64,000 bases of DNA from assembly GCF_900105245.1 (NCBI RefSeq), contig NZ_FNSZ01000001.1, positions 1,116,001-1,180,000 on the forward strand. The letters are read 5' to 3'. The notes beneath the pieces are model-generated. The model was not told where the DNA came from. It searched no databases and saw only the letters and a program-made list of their open reading frames with translations. The position numbers and the translations under genes were made by a program. Source of the DNA: Streptomyces sp. 1222.5 (GTDB lineage: Bacteria; Actinomycetota; Actinomycetes; Streptomycetales; Streptomycetaceae). Shown here in pieces: positions 24,546-33,965 of the stretch (position 1 is the stretch's first letter; every line of letters begins with the position of its first letter).

Positions 24546-27122
24546 ATGGCTGGGAGCGGCGAGCAGGAGGTCCGCACGCGGGCCCGGCTGGCCGCGCTGC
24601 TGAGTGACGCCTCGGCCGCCGCGCTCGGCGCGGCCGGCGGCCGGGTCGCGGGCGTGTACCTGCGTTCCAGCACCCCGCGCCTGCTGCGTCTGTCCGTGCT
24701 GGTGGGACTCCCCGGCCGGCTGTTCAGACCCTGGTGGCGGCTGCACGTGGACCGGCCCTTCCCGGTGGCCGACGCGTACCGGCTGGGCGTGCAGGTGTTG
24801 CTGCCGAACGCCACGGAGACGATGCGCAGGTACCCCCAGCTCGCGGCGGGTCTCCCCTTCCCCTTCGGCTCGGTGTACGTGCCGGTGCCGGGCGGGGACG
24901 AGCCGCTGGGCGTCCTCACGGTGCTGCGGCCGGCGATGACCGAGTCCGTGGACGAGCTGCTGGACCGGGAGCTGCTCGGGCGGCTGGCCGAAGGGCTAGG
25001 CGCCGAACTGCTCGGACTGGCCGACGGGGACCCGGACGCGGTCCTCTGGGACGGGGAGCCCCTGTGCGTGCGGCCGCCGGTGGCCCCGCCCGCGAGTGTC
25101 GCCGTGGGACGGTTCGACTGGAACCCGGCGACCTCCGCGGTCCGTGCGGACGACCGGCTGCACACGCTGCTCGGTCTGCGGCCCGGGGAGTTCGAGGGGA
25201 CGGACAGCGCGCTCGCGGACGCCGTGGCCCCGGCCGACGCGCACCGGATCCTGGCCGCGCTGCGCGCGACCGCCGAGGGCAAACCACCGTGCGCCCCGCT
25301 CAGCCTGCGCTCGCCGGACGGCACACCGCGGCTGCTGGACCTCTGCCCGGCCGCGGACGAGGGTGCGGCGCCGACGGTCGGCGGAGTCGTCTTCGACCCG
25401 GGTCCGGCCGCCGCGGCGGAGGGCGCCGCGGACCTGCTGCCGCACGGTGTGCTCTGCCTGGACCGGCTGGGGCTGGTCGTGTACGTCAACGAGGCCGCGG
25501 CCGGGCTCCTGGGCCGCGCCCGGGACCAGCTGCTCGGGCGGGAGCTGTGGGAGGTCGTGCCCTGGCTGTCCGGTCCGCCGTACGACGACCATCTGCGCGG
25601 TGTCCTGGTCTCCGCGAAGCCGGTGCACTTCCACGCGCACCGGCCCGCCGCCCCGTCGGAGGAGGCCGGTGAGGGCGACTGGCTCGCGGTGTCCGTGCAC
25701 CCCGGCACGGACCTGCTGGCCTGCACGCTCGTGCCGGCCAGCCGGATGGACGCGCCGGTCGGGCCGGTCGCCGACGTCCACCTGCCCGAGGACACGGTGG
25801 CGGGCGGCCACTCGATGGAGCCGCTGTACCGGCCGATCGCCCTGGCCATCGCGCTGACGGACGCGGTGACCGCCCGGCAGGTCTCCGCGGTGGTCATGCA
25901 GGAACTGCTGCCCGCGTTCGGCGGCCGTCGCCTCGCCATCTACCTGCTCCAGGAACGGCACCTGTACCTGGCCTGGGAGACGGGCTTCCCGCAGGGGTTC
26001 CTCGCCCCCTTCGAGGGGATAGGGCTCGACGCCCACGTGCCGGGTGTGGAGACCCTCACCACGGGCCGGCCGCTGTTCTTCGAGTCCATGGAGCAGCTGG
26101 CGGCGGCCTATCCGGGCATCCCGCTGGACGCCGACGAGGGCGCCCGCGCGTTCCTGCCGCTGATCGCGTCCGGCCGGCCGGTCGGCTCCTGCATCCTCGG
26201 CTTCGAGGGGGCACGCGGCTTCAGCACCGAGGAGCGCACGGTGCTGACCGCGCTGGCCGGGCTGATCGCACACGCCATGGAGCGGGCGCAGCGCTACGAC
26301 AGCGAGGCGGCCCTCGCACGCGGGCTGCAGCAGGCGCTGCTGCCGCGCCGGCTGTCGACGCACCCGCGGGTGGAGACCGCGGGCCGCTATCTGCCGGGGA
26401 CGCAGGGCATGGACGTGGGCGGCGACTGGTACGACGTCGTCGAGGCGGGTGACGGGCTCGCGCTCGTCATCGGCGATGTGCAGGGGCACGGGGTGCAGGC
26501 GGCGGCCACCATGGGCCAGCTGCGCAGCGCGGTCCGGGCGTTCGCGCTGGGCGACCGGCCGCCGGACGAGGTGCTGAGCGGGACGAACCATCTGCTGATC
26601 GACCTCGACCCGGGCCAGTTCGCCAGCTGCTGCTACCTGCGGCTCGACCCGGTCACCGGGCTCGCCCGGATGGCCCGGGCGGGCCACCCGCCGCCGCTGC
26701 TGCGCTCCCCCGACGGGCGGACCCGGGTGCTGGACATACCGGGCGGGGTGGTCCTCGGGGTGGATCCGCACGCCCGGTACCCGGTGACGGAACTGCCGCT
26801 GGAGCCGGACGCGATCCTCGCGCTGTACACGGACGGGCTGGTGGAGCGGCCCGGCACCGACATAGACGACGGCATCGCGGCGCTGCGGGTGCGGCTCGCG
26901 CGGGCCGGTGCGGTCGCCGGCCGGCGCGGCGGACGGTCGCTGGCGGGCGTCGCCGACCGGCTCACCGCGAACGCCCGGCACGCCGCCGACCGGCCCGACG
27001 ACGTGGCGCTGCTGCTGGCCGCGCGCCGCGCGGCACCGGCGCAGGGCGGTGGCCGCACCTCGACCCGGTCGGGGGCGGTCTCTCCTGCCGACGGTCTCGC
27101 CCGACGGCGCCGGGCAGTGTAG
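24546..27122 (+). CDS. PAS/GAF-domain SpoIIE-type PP2C phosphatase
   Basis: The 858-residue cytoplasmic protein begins with a GAF-like segment (about 10-170) and two PAS-like regions (about 185-290 and 300-400). A GAF domain (about 420-580) follows and a PP2C/SpoIIE phosphatase domain (about 600-840) ends it. Phosphatase motifs are intact: MDVGGDWYDVV, LVIGDVQGHG, ARAGHPPPLL, ALYTDGLVERP and RPDDVALLL, containing the metal-binding Asp residues. Such RsbU/RsbP-like enzymes dephosphorylate anti-sigma-factor antagonists in response to a signal sensed by the PAS/GAF domains. The tail is Arg/Ser-rich. The next gene begins about 100 bp on and is of the same class. Confidence 0.88.
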   Translation: MAGSGEQEVRTRARLAALLSDASAAALGAAGGRVAGVYLRSSTPRLLRLSVLVGLPGRLFRPWWRLHVDRPFPVADAYRLGVQVLLPNATETMRRYPQLAAGLPFPFGSVYVPVPGGDEPLGVLTVLRPAMTESVDELLDRELLGRLAEGLGAELLGLADGDPDAVLWDGEPLCVRPPVAPPASVAVGRFDWNPATSAVRADDRLHTLLGLRPGEFEGTDSALADAVAPADAHRILAALRATAEGKPPCAPLSLRSPDGTPRLLDLCPAADEGAAPTVGGVVFDPGPAAAAEGAADLLPHGVLCLDRLGLVVYVNEAAAGLLGRARDQLLGRELWEVVPWLSGPPYDDHLRGVLVSAKPVHFHAHRPAAPSEEAGEGDWLAVSVHPGTDLLACTLVPASRMDAPVGPVADVHLPEDTVAGGHSMEPLYRPIALAIALTDAVTARQVSAVVMQELLPAFGGRRLAIYLLQERHLYLAWETGFPQGFLAPFEGIGLDAHVPGVETLTTGRPLFFESMEQLAAAYPGIPLDADEGARAFLPLIASGRPVGSCILGFEGARGFSTEERTVLTALAGLIAHAMERAQRYDSEAALARGLQQALLPRRLSTHPRVETAGRYLPGTQGMDVGGDWYDVVEAGDGLALVIGDVQGHGVQAAATMGQLRSAVRAFALGDRPPDEVLSGTNHLLIDLDPGQFASCCYLRLDPVTGLARMARAGHPPPLLRSPDGRTRVLDIPGGVVLGVDPHARYPVTELPLEPDAILALYTDGLVERPGTDIDDGIAALRVRLARAGAVAGRRGGRSLAGVADRLTANARHAADRPDDVALLLAARRAAPAQGGGRTSTRSGAVSPADGLARRRRAV

Positions 27123-27219
27123 ACATGGGCACATGGTGCGACTGCCCGGCCGGCCCAGGCCGCCCCGTCCCTCCGGGCACCAGCGCGCACCACGGCGGCC
27201 GAAGCCGGAGGACGAACAC

Positions 27220-29868
27220 GTGAGGGGCGGCCGGCGGCCCGGGAGGCTGCGGGCGGCGGTGACCGGGCGCAGTGTGGCCGGTCAGGTGTTCGTGCTCCAG
27301 GCGGTGATCGTGCTGCTGCTGGTCGTCGCTGCCGTGGTGGCGCAGGTGCTCCAGGTGCGGCACGACAGCGACGTCGAGGCGGCGAACCGTTCCCTCGCCG
27401 TGGCCGAGACGTTCGCGAACGCGCCCGGCACGGTGGCCGCGCTGCGCTCGCCGGATCCGACGGCCCTCCTGCAGCCGAAGGCCGAGGCCACGCGCGAGGC
27501 GACCGGTGTGGACTTCGTCGTGGTGATGGACACCGACGGCATCCGCTACACGCACCCCAAGCCGGACCGCATCGGCAAGAAGTTCGTCGGCGACATCGCC
27601 CCTGCCCTGGCCGGCGGCACGGTCGTCGAGCACATCGAGGGCACGATCGGCCCGCTGGTGCAGGTCGTGGTGCCGGTGAAGGACGCCGCCGGCAAGGTGG
27701 TCGGCCTGGTGTCGTCCGGGATCACCACCGCCCATGTGGGCGGGGCGGCCGACCAGCAGCTTCCGCTGCTGCTGGCCGCGGCGGCGGTGGCGATGGCGCT
27801 GGCCACCGCGGGCACCGCCCTGGTCAGCAGACGCCTGCTGCGCCAGACGCACGGACTGGGCCCGAACGAGATGACCCGGATGTACGAGCACCACGACGCG
27901 GTGCTGCACGCGGTGCGCGAGGGCGTGCTGATCGTCGGCGGCGACGGCCGGCTGCTGCTCGCCAACGACGAGGCGCACCGGCTGCTGGACCTGCCGCACG
28001 ACGCCGAGCGGCGCAAGGTGCTGGAGCTGGGCCTGGACGGGGAGACGGCGGCGCTGCTGGCGTCGGGACGGGTCGTCACCGACGAGGTGCGGCTGGTCAA
28101 GGACCGGCTGCTGGCGATCAACCAGCGGCCCACCGATCTGCGCGGCGGCCCGGCGGGCAGCGTCACCACGCTGCGCGACTCCACCGAACTGCGCGCCGTG
28201 GCCGGCCGTGCCGAGGTGGCGCGCGAGCGGCTGAACATGCTGTACGAGGCCGGGGTGGGCATCGGCACCAGCCTGGACGTGGCCCGGACGGCGGAGGAGC
28301 TGGCCGAGCTCGCGGTGCCCCGGTTCGCGGACTTCGCGACGGTGGACCTGTTCGACGCGGTACTGAAGGGCGAGGAGCCGAAACCGGGGACGGCGCTCAG
28401 GCGCACGGCCTGCGCGGGCCTGCGCGAGGACGCCCCGCTGTACCCGGTGGGGCAAAGCATCCGGTTCGTGGCCACCTCGCCGCAGGCGCGGAGCCTGACG
28501 ACCGGGCAGTCGGTGGTGGCGGCCCGGCTGCGCGAGGCGCCCGGCTGGCGGGCGCAGGATCTGGAGCGCACGGACCAGGTACTGGGGTACGGCATCCACT
28601 CGCTGATCACGGTGCCCCTGCGGGCGGGCAGCCTGGTGCTGGGGGTGGCGAACTTCTGGCGTTCGGAGAAGCCGCAGGCGTTCGACTCCGAGGAGGTGGC
28701 TCTCGCCGAGGAACTGGTGGCGCGGGCGGCGATCTCCATCGACAACGCCCGCCGCTACACGCGCGAGCACAGCATGGCGGTCACCCTGCAGCGCAGTCTG
28801 CTGCCGCGGTCGCTGCCCGAGCAGGGTGCCCTGGACATCGCCTACCGCTATCTGCCGGCGCAGTCGGGCGTGGGCGGCGACTGGTTCGACGTGCTGCCGC
28901 TGTCCGGGGCCCGGGTGGCGCTCGTCGTCGGCGATGTGGTGGGGCACGGCCTGCACGCGGCGGCGACCATGGGCCGGCTGCGCACGGCCGTGCACAACTT
29001 CTCCGCCCTCGATCTGCCGCCCGACGAACTCCTGGGTCTGCTGGACGAGCTGGTGGCGCGGATCGACCTGGACGAGACCCCGGAGGAAGGTGCCGCCGTG
29101 GTCACGGGCGCGACCTGCCTTTACGCGGTGTACGACCCGGTGTCCCGGCGGTGCACCATGGCCCGGGCCGGTCATCCGCCGCCCGCGCTGGTGCGTCCCG
29201 ACGGCAGTGTGGAGTTCCCGGAGATGCCGGCGGGGCCGCCGCTGGGCCTGGGCGGGCTGCCCTTCGAGACGGCCGAGCTGGAGCTGGCGGAGGACAGCCG
29301 CCTGGTGTTGTACACGGACGGACTGGTGGAGGACCGGGAGCGGGACATCGACGAGGGGCTGGAGCTGCTGGGTGACGCCCTGCGCCGCACGCCGGGCGCC
29401 ACCCCGGAGGAGACCTGCCGCACGGTGCTGGACCGGCTCCCGAACCGGCCGAGCGACGACGTGGCCCTGATCGTGGCCCGGACCCGGGTCCTCGGTGCGG
29501 ACCGGGTGGCCCAGTGGCAGGTGCCGTCCGAACCGGCGGCCGTCTCCGAGGTACGGGCGTCGGTGACCCGGCAGCTCGCGGACTGGGGTCTGGAGGAGCT
29601 GGCGTTCACGACCGAGCTGATCCTCAGCGAGCTGGTCACCAACGCCATCCGGTACGGGCGGGCGCCGATCGGCGTACGGCTGCTGCGCGACCGGACGCTG
29701 ATCTGCGAGGTCTCCGACCGCAGCACGACCTCGCCGCATCTGCGGTACGCGGCGAGCACCGACGAGGGCGGCCGGGGCCTGTTCCTGGTGGCGCAGCTCG
29801 CCGATCGGTGGGGCACCCGCTACACCCCCGAGGGCAAGATCATCTGGGCGGAGCAGCCGCTGCCCTGA
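27220..29868 (+). CDS. Membrane sensor PP2C phosphatase with C-terminal ATPase domain
   Basis: From a GTG with CGGAGGA eight bases upstream, the protein is about 882 residues; an ATG at 27133 lacks a ribosome site. Order: membrane helix (about 20-45), extracellular single-Cache-like sensor (46-180) containing VVVMDTDGIRYTHPKPDRIGKKF, second helix (185-205), PAS (225-330), GAF (345-510), PP2C/SpoIIE (535-745; GVGGDWFDVL, GDVVGHG, LYTDGLVEDRE, SDDVALI) and HATPase (765-880; ELVTNAIRYGR, GGRGLFLVAQLADRWG). It combines a phosphatase and an RsbW-type anti-sigma kinase, so it could both phosphorylate and dephosphorylate an antagonist. The sensor resembles those for small ligands such as dicarboxylates. 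Confidence 0.88.
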   Translation: MRGGRRPGRLRAAVTGRSVAGQVFVLQAVIVLLLVVAAVVAQVLQVRHDSDVEAANRSLAVAETFANAPGTVAALRSPDPTALLQPKAEATREATGVDFVVVMDTDGIRYTHPKPDRIGKKFVGDIAPALAGGTVVEHIEGTIGPLVQVVVPVKDAAGKVVGLVSSGITTAHVGGAADQQLPLLLAAAAVAMALATAGTALVSRRLLRQTHGLGPNEMTRMYEHHDAVLHAVREGVLIVGGDGRLLLANDEAHRLLDLPHDAERRKVLELGLDGETAALLASGRVVTDEVRLVKDRLLAINQRPTDLRGGPAGSVTTLRDSTELRAVAGRAEVARERLNMLYEAGVGIGTSLDVARTAEELAELAVPRFADFATVDLFDAVLKGEEPKPGTALRRTACAGLREDAPLYPVGQSIRFVATSPQARSLTTGQSVVAARLREAPGWRAQDLERTDQVLGYGIHSLITVPLRAGSLVLGVANFWRSEKPQAFDSEEVALAEELVARAAISIDNARRYTREHSMAVTLQRSLLPRSLPEQGALDIAYRYLPAQSGVGGDWFDVLPLSGARVALVVGDVVGHGLHAAATMGRLRTAVHNFSALDLPPDELLGLLDELVARIDLDETPEEGAAVVTGATCLYAVYDPVSRRCTMARAGHPPPALVRPDGSVEFPEMPAGPPLGLGGLPFETAELELAEDSRLVLYTDGLVEDRERDIDEGLELLGDALRRTPGATPEETCRTVLDRLPNRPSDDVALIVARTRVLGADRVAQWQVPSEPAAVSEVRASVTRQLADWGLEELAFTTELILSELVTNAIRYGRAPIGVRLLRDRTLICEVSDRSTTSPHLRYAASTDEGGRGLFLVAQLADRWGTRYTPEGKIIWAEQPLP

Positions 29869-29930
29869 GCCTCCGGCCGGCCGCCACCACGCCCCTCCGG
29901 CAAATGCGTTGAGGACACGACAGCCCACGG

Positions 29931-31277
29931 GTGATGATCTCCGGCATGTTCTCGCGCAGGAATCGCCCGCCCAAGTCCTCCGAACTCCGCAAGGCCTGGG
30001 ACTCCCTGGAGTCCGGGGACGTGCCCGGCGCGCTGCGCCTACTGCGGGCGGCGGGCGAGGACCAGCCGCTCGCTCAGGTCGCGCAGGTGGTGCGGCGGGC
30101 CGCGGACTCGGCCGGCTTCGACGACCTCGCCGAGGCCGCCGCCGCGCTCACCGCCGACCCGGACAGTCCGAGGGCCCTCCACGGCTTCGGCTACGCGTGC
30201 GTCGAGCGCGGTGTGTCCTATCTGGCCGTCCCCGCGCTGCGCGAGGCGCTGCGCCGCAGCGAGGGCTCGCCCGCCGTGCTGCGGGAGCTGGTGTCCGCGT
30301 ACGAGGACGAGGGCCGCCACCGCGACGCCGTGGACGCGCTCATCCGCCAGGCCGAGAGTCACGCGGAGCGGTTCGCCGACTGGCCGGACCGGTATCTGCT
30401 GGTGTTCAACGCCGTGATGGCGGGCGACCTGGAGCAGGCCCGGCGCGGCCACGCGCTTCTGGGCGCCCCGGAGGACGAGGTGTGGCTGCCCGCCCGGGAC
30501 CGGCAGGACCGGGTGCTCGCGCGGGCCGCCGACGCCGAGCGGGCGGCCCCGCTCGACCCGTCCGATCTGCGCGGCTGGCAGTACGTCATCAGCGGCACCG
30601 TCCTCGGCACCCTCTCCCCGTACGGCTTCGCGTCGGGCATGAACGGGCGCTACGCCTGGCTCCAGGACGACGTGAACCAGTGCCTGCGCGGTCTGCTGCG
30701 GCTGCGCGCGCTGCTGGAGGCGGCGCGGGCCCGGCCGCGCTCGGTGTCGCTGCTGCCCGACCGCGACTCGGAGATCCTGGGCCTGGCCGCGGCGGAGGTG
30801 CTCGGGCTGCCCGCCGAGCCGTTCGAGCCCGGCCGCCCGGACACCGTGGTCGTCGCCTACGACCTCGACGGGCTCGCGGCGCACGACGGCGGCCCGGAGA
30901 TCGTCGGGGACCTCTTCGAGCGCGTGCCCGGCCAGGTGCTGCACGCGCACGCGAGCTGCTGGACCGACCCGCCCGCGATCACCGCGGACAGTGTCGGCGT
31001 GCTGCACCAGTCGATCGTGGCGCCCTGGGGCGAGCAGCTGCGGCAGGGCGCGGACGGCGGCGTCGAACGGGGTCCGGCGGACGCCCGTCCGGCGGCCGAG
31101 ATCGCCGCCGGAATCGTCGCGGCCGACCCCGCACCGGACCACGGGGACGGCGAGGGCCCGGCGGACACCGACGCGGAGTTCACCGCGTTCGCCACGGCCG
31201 TCAGGGGCACCTGGCTGTGCGGCGATCGGGCGCGTGTGCGGTCCGCCGGGCCCGTCCCGAGTTCCCGGTTCGCCTGA
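29931..31277 (+). CDS. Conserved hypothetical protein with helical (TPR-like) repeats
   Basis: The 448-residue soluble protein has no signal or membrane segment. Residues 15-150 form repeated helical pairs (ELRKAWDSLESGDVPGALRLLRAAGEDQPL, LHGFGYACVERGVSYLAVPALREALRRSEG, RHRDAVDALIRQAESHAERF) typical of tetratricopeptide-like repeats. The C-terminal half contains a compact domain with many acidic residues that I do not recognise. The tail is low complexity. It is not a known enzyme by motif. ATG codons at 29934 and 29946 are alternative starts; none has a clear ribosome site. It converges with the small gene at 31290. Confidence 0.75.
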   Translation: MMISGMFSRRNRPPKSSELRKAWDSLESGDVPGALRLLRAAGEDQPLAQVAQVVRRAADSAGFDDLAEAAAALTADPDSPRALHGFGYACVERGVSYLAVPALREALRRSEGSPAVLRELVSAYEDEGRHRDAVDALIRQAESHAERFADWPDRYLLVFNAVMAGDLEQARRGHALLGAPEDEVWLPARDRQDRVLARAADAERAAPLDPSDLRGWQYVISGTVLGTLSPYGFASGMNGRYAWLQDDVNQCLRGLLRLRALLEAARARPRSVSLLPDRDSEILGLAAAEVLGLPAEPFEPGRPDTVVVAYDLDGLAAHDGGPEIVGDLFERVPGQVLHAHASCWTDPPAITADSVGVLHQSIVAPWGEQLRQGADGGVERGPADARPAAEIAAGIVAADPAPDHGDGEGPADTDAEFTAFATAVRGTWLCGDRARVRSAGPVPSSRFA

Positions 31278-31289
31278 ACGGGGCGGCGG

Positions 31290-31526
31290 TCAGCCGCCGT
31301 TCAGCCGCGAGCGCAGCAGCTGCTTGCCGATCTCGGCGCCCTTGCGGCTGTCGGCCTGGGCCTTGCGGAACAGGTCCACGACCTCGCTGTCCTTGTCGCG
31401 CTCGGCGTCCTGGATGTACTGCTCCAGACGCAGCGCGTTGCTCAGGCACGCCTCGACGTACCAGATCAGGTTGTAGTCCTTGTCGCGCGTACCGGTGACA
31501 TCACCGGTCTCGCTGGTGCTGGTCAT
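31290..31526 (-). CDS. Small conserved helical protein
   Basis: From ATG 31526 the protein is 78 residues, with a GGAG upstream. It is soluble and highly helical (YVEACLSNALRLEQYIQDAERDKDSEVVDLFRKAQADSRKGAEIGKQLLRSRL), with alternating charged residues. It looks like a small streptomycete protein of unknown function. An in-frame extension to 31607 is Pro/Arg-rich and unlikely. It lies between a hypothetical gene and the GH15 gene, which is read in the same direction 134 bp upstream. Confidence 0.65.
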   Translation of the reverse strand: MTSTSETGDVTGTRDKDYNLIWYVEACLSNALRLEQYIQDAERDKDSEVVDLFRKAQADSRKGAEIGKQLLRSRLNGG

Positions 31527-31659
31527 CCGGGGGCTCCTGCTCCTGTGATCCTGAGCCGTTCGAGCCTTCGGACACCCCGGGTACCCGTGCGGGACCCGCG
31601 GACACACCGGAGCGGACCCCGCGCGGCGGACACCGGCGGGGCCGGAGAGCGGGGACGGA

Positions 31660-33498
31660 TCAGCCGAGGGCGCGGTCCAGGTTGAACGCGGCGCTGATCA
31701 GTGCCAGGTGGGTGAACGCCTGCGGGAAATTGCCCTGTTGCTCGCCGGTTCGGCCGATCTCCTCGGCGTACAGGCCGAGGTGGTTGGCGTAGGTGAGCAT
31801 CTTCTCGAAGGCCAGCCGGGCCTCGTCGACCCGGCCGGCCCGGACCAGTGCCTCGACGTACCAGAACGAACAGATGGAGAAGGTGCCTTCGTCGCCCCGC
31901 AGTCCGTCCGGGCTGGCCTGCGGGTCGTAGCGGTAGACGAGGGAGTCGGAGACCAGGTCCTCGGTGAGGGCGTCCAGGGTGGACAGCCACTTGGGGTCGG
32001 TGGGGGCGATGAACTTGGCGAGCGGCATCATCAGCAGGGAGGCGTCGAGGACGTCACCGCCCTCGTACTGCACGAAGGCGTTCCGGCGCTCGGACCAGCC
32101 GCGGTCCATGATCCGCCGGTAGATGGCGTCGCGGGCCTCCCTCCAGCGCCGGTGGTCGGCGGGCAGTCCCCGGTGGGTGGCGAGGCGGATGGCCCGTTCG
32201 ATGGCGACCCAGCACATCAGGCGCGAGTACAGGAAGTTCTTGCGGCCGCCGCGGGTCTCCCAGACGCCCTCGTCCGGCTGGTCCCAGTTGTCGCAGACCC
32301 AGGTGACCAGGTGGCAGACGTCGTCCCACTGCCCGCTGGGGATGGGCTGGGCCCACTTGTCGTAGAGGTAGATGGAGTCGATCAGGGCGCCGTAGATGTC
32401 CAGCTGGAGCTGGCTGACGGCGGCGTTGCCGACCCGGACGGGGGCGGAGCCCTGGTGGCCCTCCAGGTGCGGCAGGACCCGCTCGGGCAGGTCGGAGCGG
32501 CCGTCGATGCCGTACATGATCTGCAGTGGGCCGGTGCCGTCCTCGCAGCCGGGGCTGATGTGCGTGGTGAGGAACCGCATGAACGCCTCGGCCTCGCCGC
32601 TGAAGCCGAGCCGGAGCAGCGCGTACACGGCGAAGGCGGCGTCGCGCACCCACACGTACCGGTAGTCCCAGTTGCGCTCGCCGCCGAGCTGCTCGGGCAG
32701 GCTGGTGGTGGGGGCGGCGACGATGGCGCCGGTGGGCGCGTAGGTGAGCAGTTTGAGGGTCAGGGCGGAGCGGTGCACCATCTCGCGCCAGCGGCCCCGG
32801 TAGCGGGACTGGTGCAGCCAGCGCCGCCAGTAGGCGACCGTGGCGTTGAACTGCTGCTCGGCCTCGGCGTGGGCGCAGCCGCGCGGGGAGAACCGGCCGT
32901 CGACCTGGTCGAGGGCGAACACCGCGGACTCGCCCTCGCCGAGCTTGAAGTCGGCGCGGGCGTCGAGGCTGTCGCACTCCAGGGCGACGGTCGAGGTGAG
33001 CGCCAGCGTTCTCCCGGTCGACTCGAACACGACGAGGCCGTCGAGGGTGCGCAGGGTGTGCGGTGCGGCGCCGTAGTCGAAGCGCGGGGCGACCAGCACC
33101 CGGAAGGGGACCGTGCCGCGGACGCACACCACCCGCCGGATCAGCCGGTGGCGGCCCTCCTCGCCCGGGCCGTCCCCGGCGACCGGCATGAAGTCCTGGA
33201 CCTCGCCGACGCCGTCCTCGGTGAAGAACCGGGTGATCAGCACATTGGTGTCGGGGAAGTAGAACTGCTTGGTGCGCGACGGCACGGAGGCGGCCAGTTC
33301 GAAGCGGCCGCCGCGCTCGGCGTCGAGGATCGCCGCGAAGACGCTCGGGTCGTCGAAGGACGGGCAGCAGTACCAGTCGATCGTGCCGTCGCTGCCGACA
33401 AGGGCCACACTGCGCAGGTCACCGATGAGTCCGTGCTCGGCGATCGGCAGATAGCGGGGCCTGTGGGGTGCGTGCGCGGAAAACGGCATCTCGGCCAT
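31660..33498 (-). CDS. GH15-family glucoamylase/trehalase
   Basis: The protein is about 612 residues from ATG 33498, preceded by GGGAGG. A beta-sandwich N-terminal domain opens with IAEHGLIGDLRSVALVGSDGTIDWYCCPSFDDPSVF, a GH15 signature. The catalytic (alpha/alpha)6 barrel follows, with GERNWDYRYVWVRDAAFAVYALLRLG near 340, ISPGCEDGTGPLQIMYGIDGR, and near the C-terminus GTFSICSFWYVEALVRAG. No signal peptide, so the enzyme is cytoplasmic. It hydrolyses alpha-glucosidic bonds; members of this bacterial group include trehalases and glucoamylases, and sequence alone does not decide. Trehalose and maltose use would fit the GH65 gene nearby. Confidence 0.9.
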   Translation of the reverse strand: MAEMPFSAHAPHRPRYLPIAEHGLIGDLRSVALVGSDGTIDWYCCPSFDDPSVFAAILDAERGGRFELAASVPSRTKQFYFPDTNVLITRFFTEDGVGEVQDFMPVAGDGPGEEGRHRLIRRVVCVRGTVPFRVLVAPRFDYGAAPHTLRTLDGLVVFESTGRTLALTSTVALECDSLDARADFKLGEGESAVFALDQVDGRFSPRGCAHAEAEQQFNATVAYWRRWLHQSRYRGRWREMVHRSALTLKLLTYAPTGAIVAAPTTSLPEQLGGERNWDYRYVWVRDAAFAVYALLRLGFSGEAEAFMRFLTTHISPGCEDGTGPLQIMYGIDGRSDLPERVLPHLEGHQGSAPVRVGNAAVSQLQLDIYGALIDSIYLYDKWAQPIPSGQWDDVCHLVTWVCDNWDQPDEGVWETRGGRKNFLYSRLMCWVAIERAIRLATHRGLPADHRRWREARDAIYRRIMDRGWSERRNAFVQYEGGDVLDASLLMMPLAKFIAPTDPKWLSTLDALTEDLVSDSLVYRYDPQASPDGLRGDEGTFSICSFWYVEALVRAGRVDEARLAFEKMLTYANHLGLYAEEIGRTGEQQGNFPQAFTHLALISAAFNLDRALG

Positions 33499-33695
33499 CG
33501 CGGCCTCCCGGTACGTGATGCGGGTGTTTTCCAGCTTAGGAGCGAGTGCATCCGTGTGGCGTGGGCAGGCGTTCCGCACCCGCCCCCGGAGTGCTTCCGG
33601 ATGCAGGGTACGCCCGGGCGGGGAATGGTGAGAGTGTGCCCCATTTCGCAAGGCACCGGCACGGATGCGGTCATCCGGACCGAGGAGGAGGCATC

Positions 33696-33902
33696 ATGTC
33701 GACATCCACACCCGAAGGATCCCGGTCGTCCGACGACCACTGCACCCCGGACGCCCTGCTCCACTCCGCTCCCTCGAGGGACATCTCCCCGGAGGACCTG
33801 GTGATGGCGGCGGGCAGGGACGTCACCCCGAAGACCCTCGACTGGGCGCGTCGCAAGCTGGAGGCGGAGGGCCACGCAGCGATCGAGAAGCTGCTGCCCT
33901 AG
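33696..33902 (+). CDS. Small hypothetical protein
   Basis: The 68-residue protein starts at an ATG behind a very strong GAGGAGGAG ribosome site. It has a disordered Ser/Thr-rich N-terminus and an amphipathic helix (ISPEDLVMAAGRDVTPKTLDWARRKLEAEGHAAIEKLLP) at the C-terminus. It looks like a small streptomycete family seen near carbohydrate genes. Function unknown. It converges with the sulfite-oxidase-like gene. Confidence 0.7.
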   Translation: MSTSTPEGSRSSDDHCTPDALLHSAPSRDISPEDLVMAAGRDVTPKTLDWARRKLEAEGHAAIEKLLP

Positions 33903-33935
33903 GGCCGTCCGGGGAACGGCAGAGCAACGGGGAGA

Positions 33936-33962
33936 CCGGCCGGGCGAGGCAGCGCCCGGCCG
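33936..33962. terminator. Stem-loop between convergent genes
   Basis: Perfect 10-bp arms (33936-33945 with 33953-33962) and a 7-nt loop lie between the small hypothetical gene and the end of the molybdoenzyme gene. It can serve both strands. Confidence 0.65.
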
Positions 33963-33965
33963 GCG

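Noticed and set aside
24996..27134. Long open frame antisense to the first PP2C phosphatase
   Set aside because: Gln/Arg/His-rich translation without domains, mirrored by the genuine phosphatase frame on the plus strand.
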